Counted from the stretch's first letter, positions 52,464 through 62,190 are shown. The stretch is DNA of 64,000 bases from Ideonella livida (GCF_010499455.1 NZ_JAAGOH010000008.1:1-64000), one strand, 5' to 3'. Numbers and translations: made by a program. Notes: generated from the sequence alone by a model not told the origin.

Positions 52464-54719
52464 ATGAGCCAAACGCCGCCCCCCGTCCGCCTGCCCGTTC
52501 CGTCCCATCTGCAGCGCCTGCCTCCCGAGGTGGCGCCGGAGCAGTTGGAGCGGGTGCGCCAGGGCGCCTACAACCTGCCTCAGGTGGTCAAGCCCGCCGA
52601 CTACCTGCCGGAGGACACCGCCGATTTCGAGACCCGCCTGGAGCGTGAAGGCCTGATCCTGTTACAAAAGGCGGTGCCGCATCAGCGGCCCAGCCGCTGG
52701 ATCAGCCCGCAGTTGGTGGTCAGCGCCCTGCAGCACCTGGAAGAGGTGGGCGTGGGTCGCGAGACCCGCGGGCTCATGGTGGAGCGTTATGCCACGCTGG
52801 AGGCCCTGGGCATCAGCCGCAGCGCCGACCCCTTGGCGGGAGGCTGGGAGCGGGTGCATCGTGTGCCGTTGACCCTGGGTTTTGAGGACTGGCGCCAGCC
52901 GGGCTTGCTGGGCGTGGTGTTCCGCGCGCCGGTGGCGGCCGAACCGGTGTGGGCCTTCTTCCGCCACGGCGACAAGCGCGCCCTGCTGGCGGCGCTGGGC
53001 CCCACGCCCCCGTACCCGCATGCGGCCGAGCTGGTGGCCCACCTGGACGCCCTGGCCGAGCGCAGTGCCTGGTGCGATGCCAAGGCCATGGACTCGCTGT
53101 TGCCCCGCCTGCAGGCCGAATGTCAGCGGCCGCAGACGCTGGAGGCCCTCAAGGCCGCCTGCACCCGCGCCCAGGACCGCTGGGAGCACCAGGTCAACGA
53201 GCAGCTCACCCTCTCGAGCCTGGGCCGCGAGCTGGCGTTCCAGGGCTACCCGGACAGCTTCGAGCAGGCTCGGCAGGTCGGCCGTCGCGTGACCCTGTTC
53301 GTCGGGCCGCCCAACAGCGGCAAGACCCATGCCGCCTTCGAGAAACTGGCCGGCGCGCTGGACGGGGCCTACCTGGCGCCACTGCGCCTGCTCGCCCTGG
53401 AGGGGCGCGACCGCCTGGTGGCCCGCGGCGTGCCCTGCAGCCTGCTGACCGGGGAGGAGAACGTGCCCGCGGACAACGCGCGGGTCATCAGCAGCACCAT
53501 CGAGATGGTCAACACCCGTGATGTGGTGGACGTGGCCGTGATCGACGAAGCGCAGATGATCTTCGACGGCTCGCGCGGCTGGGCCTGGACCCAGGCCATC
53601 GTCGGCGTGCCCGCCCGCGAGGTGATCATCATCTGCTCGGCCTATGCCGTGCCTGCCATCGAGAACTTGCTGGGCCTGTGCGGCGAGCAGGTGGTGGTGC
53701 GCCAATTCGAGCGCAAGCAACATGTGCAGCTGCTGCCGGGCCCGGTCGGCCTGGGTACCCTCAAGAAGGGCGATGCGGTGGTGGCCTTCAGCCGCCGCGA
53801 CGTGCTGATGCTGCGCGACCAGATCGCCGCCAATGGTCATCCGGTGTCGGTGGTGTACGGCGCTTTGCCACCGGAGGTGCGTCGGCGCGAGGCCGAGCGT
53901 TTCGCCAGCGGCGAGTCCCACCTCCTGGTGGCCACCGACGCCATCGGCATGGGTTTGAACCTGCCCATCCGGCGGGTGCTCTTTTCCACCCTCACCAAGT
54001 TCGATGGGGTGGGCGACCGCCCGCTCAACGAGAGCGAGGTGCACCAAATTGCCGGCCGCGCCGGCCGCTACGGCCTGCACGAGGAGGGCTTCACCGGGGT
54101 ACTGCACGAGGCCGAACCCACCGCCGCCCGCATGCTCAAGGAGCAGATGGCCCGCCAGCCCAAGGCGCCGCGCAACTTCAAGGCGCCGGTGGCGCCCAAC
54201 TGGTGGCACATCAGCACCATTGCCCAGCGCCTGGGCAAGCAGCAGCTGCACGACATCCTGCATGTCTTCATGGAGCAGCTGCGGCTGGATGATGCGCACT
54301 TCGAGGTGGCCGAACTGGAGCAGATGCTGGCGCTGGCCGCGGAGCTGGACCACAACGCCAGCGCCCTGAGTCTGCGCGAGCGCTTCACCTATGCCCAGGC
54401 ACCGGTGGACACGCGGACCGAGCAGTTGGTGCAGGACTTTTATGGCTGGGCCTGGGAGCACGCCCGCCATGGCAGCGTGAGCCGGCCCGAGTTCCTCGAC
54501 CACGTCGGGGCCAACAGCCGTTTGGAGCGCATGGAGCAGGTGCTGCGGGCCTGTACCCTGTGGCTGTGGCTGGACCTGCGTTTTCCTGGGGTCTACAGCG
54601 CACAGGACGAGGTGCTGGCCATGCGCAGCGTGCTCAACGACGGCATCGAGCGCCAGCTCAAGGCCAAGAAGCCGCTGTGGCAGGCCCGCGGTCGCCCCCG
54701 CCAGGGCGGGCGCCGCTGA
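52464..54719 (+). CDS. SUV3-like superfamily 2 RNA/DNA helicase
   Basis: The 751-residue product resembles the mitochondrial RNA helicase SUV3. After a 270-residue N-terminal domain it has Walker A GPPNSGKTH (281-289), LEGRDRLVARGVPCSLLTGE, motif II DEAQM, VVAFSRRDV, IGMGLNLPIRRVLFSTLTKF and motif VI HQIAGRAGRYG. A SUV3-type C-terminal region follows and a basic tail (RGRPRQGGRR). SUV3 works with an exoribonuclease in RNA decay in mitochondria; bacterial members are little studied. Downstream, a GC hairpin at 54786-54804 (8-bp stem TCCGGCCC/GGGCCGGA) may end the transcript. Confidence 0.88.
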   Translation: MSQTPPPVRLPVPSHLQRLPPEVAPEQLERVRQGAYNLPQVVKPADYLPEDTADFETRLEREGLILLQKAVPHQRPSRWISPQLVVSALQHLEEVGVGRETRGLMVERYATLEALGISRSADPLAGGWERVHRVPLTLGFEDWRQPGLLGVVFRAPVAAEPVWAFFRHGDKRALLAALGPTPPYPHAAELVAHLDALAERSAWCDAKAMDSLLPRLQAECQRPQTLEALKAACTRAQDRWEHQVNEQLTLSSLGRELAFQGYPDSFEQARQVGRRVTLFVGPPNSGKTHAAFEKLAGALDGAYLAPLRLLALEGRDRLVARGVPCSLLTGEENVPADNARVISSTIEMVNTRDVVDVAVIDEAQMIFDGSRGWAWTQAIVGVPAREVIIICSAYAVPAIENLLGLCGEQVVVRQFERKQHVQLLPGPVGLGTLKKGDAVVAFSRRDVLMLRDQIAANGHPVSVVYGALPPEVRRREAERFASGESHLLVATDAIGMGLNLPIRRVLFSTLTKFDGVGDRPLNESEVHQIAGRAGRYGLHEEGFTGVLHEAEPTAARMLKEQMARQPKAPRNFKAPVAPNWWHISTIAQRLGKQQLHDILHVFMEQLRLDDAHFEVAELEQMLALAAELDHNASALSLRERFTYAQAPVDTRTEQLVQDFYGWAWEHARHGSVSRPEFLDHVGANSRLERMEQVLRACTLWLWLDLRFPGVYSAQDEVLAMRSVLNDGIERQLKAKKPLWQARGRPRQGGRR

Positions 54720-54892
54720 GCGCCACCGCTGCCCGGCCAAGGCCAGCGCGCTGCGCCCCTGGACGGCCCTGGCCGCTTGGTGCTTTCCGGCCCCGCGGGC
54801 CGGACGCCACGGTTGTGAAAGCACTTGTAAGGCGATGCAAACACCTGTGAAGGGCTGGTTAACCTTCCGCCCGCACCAGATTCCGGTGCGTT

Positions 54893-56800
54893 TTGCGGTG
54901 GGCAGTTCCAGTGCGGCAACAGGTGGAAAAAATCAGACAAGCGGTGGGTGGCCCAGGGGCCTTGGCCACGGTGGGGGCGGGCGATCGGCGAGACGATGTC
55001 CCGCGGCATGGCAGGCCGGGCGCGCCGGTGTGGCGCCGGCTGCTGCAGGGCCTGGCCCTGACGGCCGGCCTGGCCTTGGCGGCCTGTGGTGGCGGCGGCG
55101 GTGGCTCGGAGGGCGCCCAGGAGCCTGCGGCCACGGACCCGGACCGCGTCACCGGCAAGCCGGCCACACGCGCTGAGGCCGCACGCTTTCTGGAACAGGC
55201 CACTTTCGGCCCCACAGCGGCCGACATCGATGCGGTGATGGCCCAAGGCTACGGCCCCTGGCTGGAGGCCCAGCTGGCCCTGCCGGCCACCGGAGGCGGC
55301 CACGTGGCCTACTGGGATGCACGCCAGGCGGCACTCAAGGCGGCCGGCAGCGGCGCCTACCAGTCCGAAGTGCTCGATGCCTTCTGGACCCGGGCACTGT
55401 CGGCCCCGGACCAGGTCCGGGCCCGGGTGGCCTTTGCCCTGAGCCAGATCTTCGTGATCTCCATGGTCGACGGCGGCGTGGGCAACTACCCGCGGGGCGC
55501 AGCCGGCTACCTGGACATGCTCAACCAGCAGGCCCTGGGCCGCTACCGGGACCTGCTGGAGTCGGTCTCCCTGCATCCGATGATGGGCCTGTACCTGTCG
55601 CACTTGGGCAACCAGCGCGAGAGCCCCAAGACCGGCCGTGTGCCCGACGAGAACTACGCCCGCGAGGTGATGCAGCTGTTCTCCATCGGCCTGCACGAGC
55701 TCAACGCCGATGGCACGCCACGCCTGGTCAACGGCCAGCCGGTGGAGACCTACGGGCAGCAGGACATCCAGGGCATGGCCCGGGTGTTCACCGGCTTCTC
55801 CTGGGCCTGCCAGGTCTCGGACGACAACTGCTTTTTCTGGGCCTCCAGCCGGGAAGGGGAGACCGAGGTCGACCGCGTCCTGCTGCCGATGCGGCCGTAC
55901 CCCCAGTTCCATGCCTTCCAGGAGAAGCGTTTCCTGGGGGTGACGGTGGCCGACCAAGGCAGCCGCGCCAATCCCGAGGCCAGCCTGAAGACGGCCCTGG
56001 ACACGCTGGCCGCGCATCCCAACGTCGCGCCCTTCCTGGCCCGCCAGCTGATCCAGCGCCTGGTGACCAGCAACCCCAGCACCGCCTACGTCGGCAGGGC
56101 CGCCGCCGCTTTCCAGCAAGGCGGTGGTGACCTCAAGGCCTTGGTGCGCGCCGTCCTGCTGGACAAGGAGGCCCGCGACAGCCGGCAAGCCGAGAGCCCC
56201 ACCTTCGGGCGCCTGCGGGAACCGGTGCTGCGCCTGAGCGCTTTCCTGCGCGCGATGGAGGCGGGCTCCGACAGCGGCGCCTGGCTGATCCGCAACACCG
56301 ATGACGCCGGCACCGCCCTGGGCATGAGCCCGCTGCGTGCGCCGTCGGTCTTCAATTTCTACCGTCCTGGTTATGTGCCGCCCGGCGGCGCGCTGGCCAG
56401 CGCCGGGCTGGTCATGCCGGAGATGCAGATCACCCACGAAACCTCGGTGGTGGGCTACGTCAACTACATGCGCTCGGGCATCCAATACGGCTTTGGCCAG
56501 AACGGCTTCGACTGGAAGGCCAGCCGCCGCGATGTGCAGCTGGCCCACAACCGCGGCGACAACAGCCTGCTCAACCTGGTGGAGACCCCCGAGGCCCTGG
56601 TGGAAGCGGTTGACCAGCGGTTGTTGCAAGGGCGCATGGGCGCGGCCCTGCGGGCTGAGATCGTGCAGGCGGTGGCCTCCATCGCCATCCCGGTGCGCAG
56701 CGGCGGCAACGACAGCTGGGTGGACGCCCAGCGGCGTAACCGCCTCTATGCCGCCCTGTTCCTGGCGTCCATCGCCCCCGAGTTCATCGTGCAGAAGTGA
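54893..56800 (+). CDS. DUF1800 exported lipoprotein
   Basis: DUF1800 proteins are typically found next to DUF1501 proteins, as here, and are exported. The start is uncertain: TTG 54893, GTG 54911 and GTG 55028 are in frame. The last gives a compact lipoprotein signal, RRLLQGLALTAGLALAACGG with a lipobox cysteine followed by a glycine-rich tether. Family motifs include AARFLEQATFGPTAADIDAV, LPDENYAREVMQLF-like PDENYAREVMQLFSIGLHEL, DIQGMARVFTGFSW and SVFNFYRPGYVPPG. The function of the pair is unknown. Confidence 0.85.
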   Translation: MRWAVPVRQQVEKIRQAVGGPGALATVGAGDRRDDVPRHGRPGAPVWRRLLQGLALTAGLALAACGGGGGGSEGAQEPAATDPDRVTGKPATRAEAARFLEQATFGPTAADIDAVMAQGYGPWLEAQLALPATGGGHVAYWDARQAALKAAGSGAYQSEVLDAFWTRALSAPDQVRARVAFALSQIFVISMVDGGVGNYPRGAAGYLDMLNQQALGRYRDLLESVSLHPMMGLYLSHLGNQRESPKTGRVPDENYAREVMQLFSIGLHELNADGTPRLVNGQPVETYGQQDIQGMARVFTGFSWACQVSDDNCFFWASSREGETEVDRVLLPMRPYPQFHAFQEKRFLGVTVADQGSRANPEASLKTALDTLAAHPNVAPFLARQLIQRLVTSNPSTAYVGRAAAAFQQGGGDLKALVRAVLLDKEARDSRQAESPTFGRLREPVLRLSAFLRAMEAGSDSGAWLIRNTDDAGTALGMSPLRAPSVFNFYRPGYVPPGGALASAGLVMPEMQITHETSVVGYVNYMRSGIQYGFGQNGFDWKASRRDVQLAHNRGDNSLLNLVETPEALVEAVDQRLLQGRMGAALRAEIVQAVASIAIPVRSGGNDSWVDAQRRNRLYAALFLASIAPEFIVQK

Positions 56801-56810
56801 GAGGTGCCGC

Positions 56811-58394
56811 ATGACACAGCACCGCGACAAATCCCTCCGCGCTGGCGTGCCGGCCAGCACCTTCGGTGCCGCCCGACGCCGTTTCCTGGCCCGCAGCGGC
56901 CGTTTTGCCGCCCTGGGCGCCGCCGCGCCGCTGGCCATGAACCTGGCCGTGCTGGGTGGCGCCTCCGCCCAGTCGGCTGGCGACTACAAGGCCCTCATCT
57001 GCCTGTTCCTGTATGGCGGCAACGACACCTTCAACACCGTGCTGCGCACCGACGGCGAGCATTGGGACCACTATGCCGAAGTGCGGGCCGCCGGCGGCAG
57101 CCTGGCCCTGCTGGCCCCGGGCACGGCGCGCAGTGGTGCCAGCGGCACCTCGCCCGAGGCCCTGGGCGGCGTGTTACCGCTGTCGGCCCTGGGCAGCCCG
57201 GCCGGCCAGCTGGCCCTGCATCCGGTGATGACCGGCGCCCAACGCCTGTTCAACACCGACCGCCGCCTGGCGGTGCTCAGCAACATCGGGCCGCTCAAGG
57301 TGCCCACCACCAAGGCCGACCTGGCGGTGAGCACCCATCCCCGGCCGGCCAAGCTCTACAGCCACAACGACCAGCAGGCCACCTGGATGGCGCTGGCACC
57401 GGAAGGGGCCACCCTGGGCTGGGGCGGACGGCTGGCCGACCGTCTGGTGGAGCTCAATGACGAGCCGATGTTCACCGCGATCACCGGCTCGGGCAATGCC
57501 GTGTGGCTGGCGGGGGACCAGGTGCGCCAGTACCAGATCGGCAGCAGTGGGGCGCTGCGCATGGGGGATCCGGACAGCAGCGACCGCATCTTCAATTCGA
57601 CTGAGGTGAGCGCGGCCATGCGCCGCATCGCACGCCAGTCCCGCAGTGCCCACGCGCTGGAGCTGGAGCATGTGGCGGTCAGCGGCCGCTCCATCGACGC
57701 CGAGGCCGCGCTGCGCAGCGCCCTCAAGCCGCCGGAGAACGCGCTGTTCGGCACCGCCCCGGTCAGCGGCAGCTACCGCGCCAGCGACGATCCCCGCCTG
57801 CAGTACACCAACCCCACCAACGGCCAGCCGGCCTACAGCAGCATGGCCCAACGGCTGCAGACGGTGGCGCGGCTGATCGAGGCCCATGCGGCCAGCGGCA
57901 TCGGCGCGCGGCGCCAGGTGTTCTTTGTGGCGGCCGATGGCGGCTACGACACCCACAGCAACCAGGGCGCCACACAGGCCGACAACCTGGCACGGCTGGA
58001 CCACGCCCTGCGCTACCTGGACGACACCCTGGGCCGCCTGGGGATGCGCGAGCAGGTCACCACCTTCACCGCCTCCGAGTTCGGCCGCACCTTCACCACC
58101 AACGGGGACGGCACCGACCACGGCTGGGGCGCCCACCACCTGGTGATGGGCGGTGCGGTGCGGGGCGGGCGGATCTTTGGTGAGCTGCCCACCCTGGGCA
58201 CGCGCAACGCGTCGAACAACCTGTTCGACAACAGTCCGGACCAGCTGGCCAACGGCGCCCTGCTGCCCACCACCAGCGTGGACCAGCTGGGGGCGACATT
58301 GGGCCGCTGGTGGGGCGTGGGCAATGCCGATTTGCTGGAGATCTTCTCCTCGCTGTCGGCCTTCTCCAGCCGCAATCTGGGCTTCATGGCCTGA
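56811..58394 (+). CDS. DUF1501 exported protein (Tat substrate)
   Basis: The 527-residue product, 10 bp after the DUF1800 gene, starts with a twin-arginine signal (ARRRFLARSGRFAALGAAAP, about residues 21-40). The DUF1501 (sulfatase/phosphatase-like) core follows: ALICLFLYGGNDTFNTVLRT, KLYSHNDQQATWMAL, FFVAADGGYDTHSNQ, TASEFGRTFTTNGDGTDHGW and AHHLVMGGAV. The conserved Asp and His residues could bind metal ions as in alkaline-phosphatase-like enzymes. The paired genes probably form one periplasmic or cell-surface system of unknown role. Confidence 0.9.
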   Translation: MTQHRDKSLRAGVPASTFGAARRRFLARSGRFAALGAAAPLAMNLAVLGGASAQSAGDYKALICLFLYGGNDTFNTVLRTDGEHWDHYAEVRAAGGSLALLAPGTARSGASGTSPEALGGVLPLSALGSPAGQLALHPVMTGAQRLFNTDRRLAVLSNIGPLKVPTTKADLAVSTHPRPAKLYSHNDQQATWMALAPEGATLGWGGRLADRLVELNDEPMFTAITGSGNAVWLAGDQVRQYQIGSSGALRMGDPDSSDRIFNSTEVSAAMRRIARQSRSAHALELEHVAVSGRSIDAEAALRSALKPPENALFGTAPVSGSYRASDDPRLQYTNPTNGQPAYSSMAQRLQTVARLIEAHAASGIGARRQVFFVAADGGYDTHSNQGATQADNLARLDHALRYLDDTLGRLGMREQVTTFTASEFGRTFTTNGDGTDHGWGAHHLVMGGAVRGGRIFGELPTLGTRNASNNLFDNSPDQLANGALLPTTSVDQLGATLGRWWGVGNADLLEIFSSLSAFSSRNLGFMA

Positions 58395-58448
58395 CGCCGC
58401 CGCGGCGACGGCGCTGGCGACGCGGTCGGCCCTCGGGCCGTCCAAACC

Positions 58449-59957
58449 TCAGCGCATGTGGCCGGTCTTGAGGTATCGGCCGTGCCAGCTCAGGGCCTCA
58501 TCCAGCAAGTGCGGGGTGTGCTGGCCCGATGCGCCGGCGCGGGCCCGCTCCAGGTAGTCCTGCAGCTCCGGACGGAAGCTGGGATGGGCGCAGTGCTGGA
58601 TGATCAGCTCTGCGCGCTTGCGCGGTGACTTGCCGCGCAGGTCGGCCAGGCCGTTCTCCGTCACCAGCACCTGCACATCGTGCTCGGTGTGGTCCACGTG
58701 GCTGACCATCGGCACCAGGGTGGAGATGGCGCCGCCCTTGGCAGTGGACGGGGCCATGAAGATCGACAGGTAGGCGTTTCGGGCGAAGTCCCCCGAGCCA
58801 CCGATGCCGTTCATGATCGACGAGCCCATCACATGGGTCGAGTTGACGTTGCCGTAGATGTCGGCCTCGATCATGCCGTTCATGGCGATGATGCCCAGGC
58901 GGCGGATCAGCTCCGGGTGGTTGCTGATTTCCTGCGGGCGCAGCACCACACGCCGGCGCCAGTGGTCCAGGTCGGCGTTGAATTCGGCCAGCGCGGCCGG
59001 GCTGAGCGCCAGCGCGGCCGAGGAGGCGCTGGCCAGCGTGCCGCTCTTGAGCATCTCCAGCATGCCGTCCTGCAGCACCTCGGTGTAGGCGGTCAGGCCC
59101 TTGAAGGGCCCGTTGTTCAGGCCCTCCAGCACCGCATTGGCGATGTTGCCCACGCCCGATTGCAGCGGCAGCAGCTCCGCCGGTAAGCGGCCGTGCTTCA
59201 CCTCGTGCTGCAGGAAATCGAGGATGTGGCCGGCGATGGCACGCGAGGTGGCATCGGGCGGGCTGAACTCGGCGCTTTTGTCGGCGTGGTGGGTTTCGAC
59301 CACGGCCACCACCTTGTCCAGGTCTACCTTCAGGTAGGGCTCGCCGATGCGGTCATTGGGATGCACCAGCGGGATGGGTTTGCGGTGTGGCGGGCGCTCG
59401 GTGCCGTAATACACGTCATGCATGCCCTCCAGCCCGGCGGGCTGCCAGCTGTTGACCTCCAGGATCACTTTGCCGGCCTGCTCCAGCCAGGTCTTGTTGT
59501 TGCCGATGGAGGTGGAGGGGATGAGCCGGCCGTCCTCCAGGATGCCCGCCACCTCCACCACGGCCACATCCAGCGGACCGAAGAAGCCGAACCACACGTA
59601 CTGGGCCACATGCGACAGATGCACGTCGATGTAGTCCATCTGACCGGCGTTGATGCGCGCGCGGCATTGGGGATCGCTCTGGTAGGGCAGGCGAAGGTCC
59701 ATGGCGTTGACCTTGGCCAAAGCACCGTCGAGTTCGGCTGAGGTGCTGGCGCCGGTCCACACACCGATGCGGAAGTGCTCGCCCCGGTGGTGCGCGTCGT
59801 CGATGCGGCGGGCCAGTGCCTGTGGCACGACCTTGGGCGAGCCCGAGCCGGTGAAGCCACTCATGCCGACGTTGTCGCCGTCGTGGATCAGGGCGGCGGC
59901 CAGGTCCGCCGACATGAGGCGGCCGCGCAGGCCGGGATGGAGGATGCGTGAGCTCAT
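58449..59957 (-). CDS. acetyl-CoA hydrolase / succinyl-CoA:acetate CoA-transferase family
   Basis: From ATG 59957 the 502-residue product belongs to the Cat1/ScpC/AarC group. N-terminal GMSGFTGSGSPKVVPQALAR, the central LQSGVGNIANAVLEGL and TAYTEVLQDGMLEM with the likely catalytic glutamate, HVMGSSIMNGIGGSGDFARN and the C-terminal LVTENGLADLRGKSP are diagnostic. It exchanges CoA between succinyl- or propionyl-CoA and acetate, or hydrolyses acetyl-CoA. It stands alone and faces the haem-oxygenase-like gene across a 401-bp gap with an FNR-type box. Confidence 0.92.
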   Translation of the reverse strand: MSSRILHPGLRGRLMSADLAAALIHDGDNVGMSGFTGSGSPKVVPQALARRIDDAHHRGEHFRIGVWTGASTSAELDGALAKVNAMDLRLPYQSDPQCRARINAGQMDYIDVHLSHVAQYVWFGFFGPLDVAVVEVAGILEDGRLIPSTSIGNNKTWLEQAGKVILEVNSWQPAGLEGMHDVYYGTERPPHRKPIPLVHPNDRIGEPYLKVDLDKVVAVVETHHADKSAEFSPPDATSRAIAGHILDFLQHEVKHGRLPAELLPLQSGVGNIANAVLEGLNNGPFKGLTAYTEVLQDGMLEMLKSGTLASASSAALALSPAALAEFNADLDHWRRRVVLRPQEISNHPELIRRLGIIAMNGMIEADIYGNVNSTHVMGSSIMNGIGGSGDFARNAYLSIFMAPSTAKGGAISTLVPMVSHVDHTEHDVQVLVTENGLADLRGKSPRKRAELIIQHCAHPSFRPELQDYLERARAGASGQHTPHLLDEALSWHGRYLKTGHMR

Positions 59958-60358
59958 CGGATAGGTGGCAGCGTAGGGATAGGCGCCAGCGGTGACCCGG
60001 TGGTCGGGGACCGGCGCGTGGGCCGGGCGGAGGGAAGGGCGCGGTGAAAGCGTCGAGGCGCCGCGTGGACGACACGCCATTCGCGGCCCATCATAGTGAA
60101 TCAAGGGTAAACCCTCGATGGAGACCGGGGGTGGCGGCAATGTCTCTTGATGCGCGTCAATGTGGGTGGCTTGGCCGCCGCCGTTTCAAGCCCTTGCCCC
60201 GTGCCACAGCTGCTTGCAAATGATCGGGAATTCCCTCACAGGATCTGCCCGGCCTCGTCACGCCAGGGACACGGCTTGTCAGCACAATGCAAGCCCATCC
60301 CCGACGCTGCCCTGTGTGCCGATGCCAGGGCCCGTTCACCCACTCGCCGGAGAGCCCC
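59958..60358. other. 401-bp divergent intergenic region
   Basis: No gene is supported. It contains an AGGGT-AA-ACCCT dyad near 60105-60116 and an FNR-type box at 60147-60160, described separately. The remainder is GC-rich leader sequence. Confidence 0.5.
60147..60160. promoter_or_regulatory. FNR/Anr-type box
   Basis: TTGAT-GCGC-GTCAA differs from the consensus TTGAT-N4-ATCAA at one position and is a form often seen in GC-rich betaproteobacteria. It lies 190 bp upstream of the CoA-transferase start and 199 bp upstream of the haem-oxygenase-like start. Confidence 0.55.
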
Positions 60359-61060
60359 ATGCTGACCACTCATGCTGCAGGTGCCCCCGTCATCCACGCT
60401 GCCATGTTGGAGGCGCGGCTGCCTGAGCAGCTGCCGAACAGGGCCGCCGAGGAGCTGCTTTTCTCGGGTTCGGAGGCCCTGCGGCTGGCCACCCGCGAAC
60501 GGCTAGTGGCCCTGGAGCATTCAGGCTTCTGGCAGTCGCTGCTGCATCCCGAACTGGACCGGCCCGCCTATGCCCAGCTGCTGCAGCAGCTTTCGGGAGT
60601 GTGGCCGCCCATCATGCGTGCCTTGCGCGAGCGTGCGGCGGCATTGGGCCGCGACGAATGGCTGCCGCCCACCGGGACCGCCCGCCTGCTGGCCGACTTG
60701 AGCTGCCTGCGGCGACTGGGCCATCTCTGCCCCGAGGCCGCACCCACGGCCCGCCGTCTGGAGCTGCCGCGCGGCGACCAGTCGCACCTGTTGGGCATGG
60801 CCGCCATGGTGGCCGAGCTGCTGGCCCAGGGCCAGCGGGTGGCGCCTCATGTGGATGCGCGCCTGGGGTTGTCCGGGGAAGGTCGCAGCTTCTTCCTGCC
60901 CAAGGACGGCCCGGTGGAGGGCTTGCGCAGCGCCTTGTGGCGCCATCGACTCGATCAGCAGCTGCGTACCCGCGCTGCCTGCGAGAGCGCCATCCGGGGG
61001 GCTGTCGGTCTGCTTGACCTGCTGCTGCAGCATCTGCGCAGCGCCTGGGTGCAGGCCTGA
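60359..61060 (+). CDS. haem-oxygenase-like protein
   Basis: The 233-residue all-helical product (ATG 60359) has an outline like bacterial biliverdin-producing haem oxygenases (BphO/PigA): LRLATRERLVALEHSGFWQS, YAQLLQQLSGVWPPIMRAL, ARLLADLSCLRRLG, GDQSHLLGMAAMVAELLAQG and a late ALWRHRLDQQL. The usual proximal-histidine helix (ATxxxH) is replaced by ATRERL, with the nearest histidine at HSGF further on, so haem turnover is uncertain. It stands alone. Alternatives are other members of the haem-oxygenase-like fold. Confidence 0.5.
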   Translation: MLTTHAAGAPVIHAAMLEARLPEQLPNRAAEELLFSGSEALRLATRERLVALEHSGFWQSLLHPELDRPAYAQLLQQLSGVWPPIMRALRERAAALGRDEWLPPTGTARLLADLSCLRRLGHLCPEAAPTARRLELPRGDQSHLLGMAAMVAELLAQGQRVAPHVDARLGLSGEGRSFFLPKDGPVEGLRSALWRHRLDQQLRTRAACESAIRGAVGLLDLLLQHLRSAWVQA

Positions 61061-61141
61061 GCCTCTTGCGCCGTCCGTGCGCCGTCCGGCGCCCTGGCAT
61101 GACAGGCCGCCACCGCAAGGGGTGTCACGGCCGCCCGGCCA

Positions 61142-62104
61142 TCAAAGATCGAGCACCAGGCGCGCTGACTTGGCGCGAGAGCAGCATGGCAAGAACTGGT
61201 CGTTGGCGGCCTGCTCCTCGGGTGTGAGGTACTGGTCGCGGTGGTCAGGGATGCCCTCGACCACCCGCGTCAGGCAGGTGCCGCAGATGCCTTGTTCGCA
61301 GGAGGTGGGCAGCAGCACGCCCGCGGCGTCCAAGGCCCGGGCCACCGTCTGGTCGGCCTCCACCCAGATGACCTTGCCGCTGCGTGCCAGTTCCACCTCG
61401 AAGGCCTGGTCACCGGCTTGTGGTGCCCCCTCGCCGGCAAACACCTCGCTGTGCAGACGGTCCTCGGGCCAGCCGGCCCGCCGTGCCGCGCCCAGCACCG
61501 CCTCCATGTAGCCCTTGGGCCCGCACACATAGAGGTGGGTGTCAGCCGGCGCACCGGCCAGCACCGCCGGCAGATCCAGTGCGGTCCCGGCCTCGTCGTC
61601 AAAGTGGTGTCGCACCTTGGTGCCCCAGGGCGACATGGCCATGCGGGCCAGGAAAGGGGTCTGCGTCCGGCTGCGGGTGCTGAAGTGCAGCGTGAAATCG
61701 TCACCTTGGCGGTGCAGGGCCTCTGCCATGGCCAGCAGCGGCGTCACGCCAATGCCCCCGGCCATCAGCAGGTGGTGGCCGGCGCCGGCCGCCAGCGGGA
61801 AGTGGTTGCGCGGCACGCTGATGGCCAGGGTGTCCTGTTCTTTCAGCAGCGTATGCACCGCAAGCGATCCGCCGCGCGAGTCCGGCGCCTGGAGCACGCC
61901 CAGCTGGTAGTGGTCCACCTGACCAGGCGCATTGCACAGCGAGTACTGGCGTACCAGCCCGTTGGGCAGGTGCACATCGATGTGGGCGCCGGCGGTGAAG
62001 TCGGGCAAGTGGGCGCCGGCCTGGGCGGGCACCAGGTCCAGGGTGCAGATGCTGTCGGTCTCGATGGCCTTGCGGGCAATGCGCACGGTCAGGGTGGCGG
62101 TCAT
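61142..62104 (-). CDS. vanB: vanillate O-demethylase oxidoreductase (class IA reductase)
   Basis: VanB passes electrons from NAD(P)H through FMN and a [2Fe-2S] centre to VanA. The 320-residue product has an N-terminal FMN-binding ferredoxin-reductase domain with RQYSLCNAPG, the NAD domain MAGGIGVTPLLAMAEAL and LYVCGPKGYMEAVL, and a C-terminal plant-type ferredoxin with SCEQGICGTCLTRVVEG plus a later CC. Domain order and length match VanB. It is divergent from vanA rather than downstream of it, the more usual order. Confidence 0.9.
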   Translation of the reverse strand: MTATLTVRIARKAIETDSICTLDLVPAQAGAHLPDFTAGAHIDVHLPNGLVRQYSLCNAPGQVDHYQLGVLQAPDSRGGSLAVHTLLKEQDTLAISVPRNHFPLAAGAGHHLLMAGGIGVTPLLAMAEALHRQGDDFTLHFSTRSRTQTPFLARMAMSPWGTKVRHHFDDEAGTALDLPAVLAGAPADTHLYVCGPKGYMEAVLGAARRAGWPEDRLHSEVFAGEGAPQAGDQAFEVELARSGKVIWVEADQTVARALDAAGVLLPTSCEQGICGTCLTRVVEGIPDHRDQYLTPEEQAANDQFLPCCSRAKSARLVLDL

Positions 62105-62190
62105 GCTGGTCTCCGTTTCAGGCCCCGCATGGGGGCTGTTTAGGATCCGATCATAGTGCCTGCATTGACGAAATTCCTCAATGGCATCCA

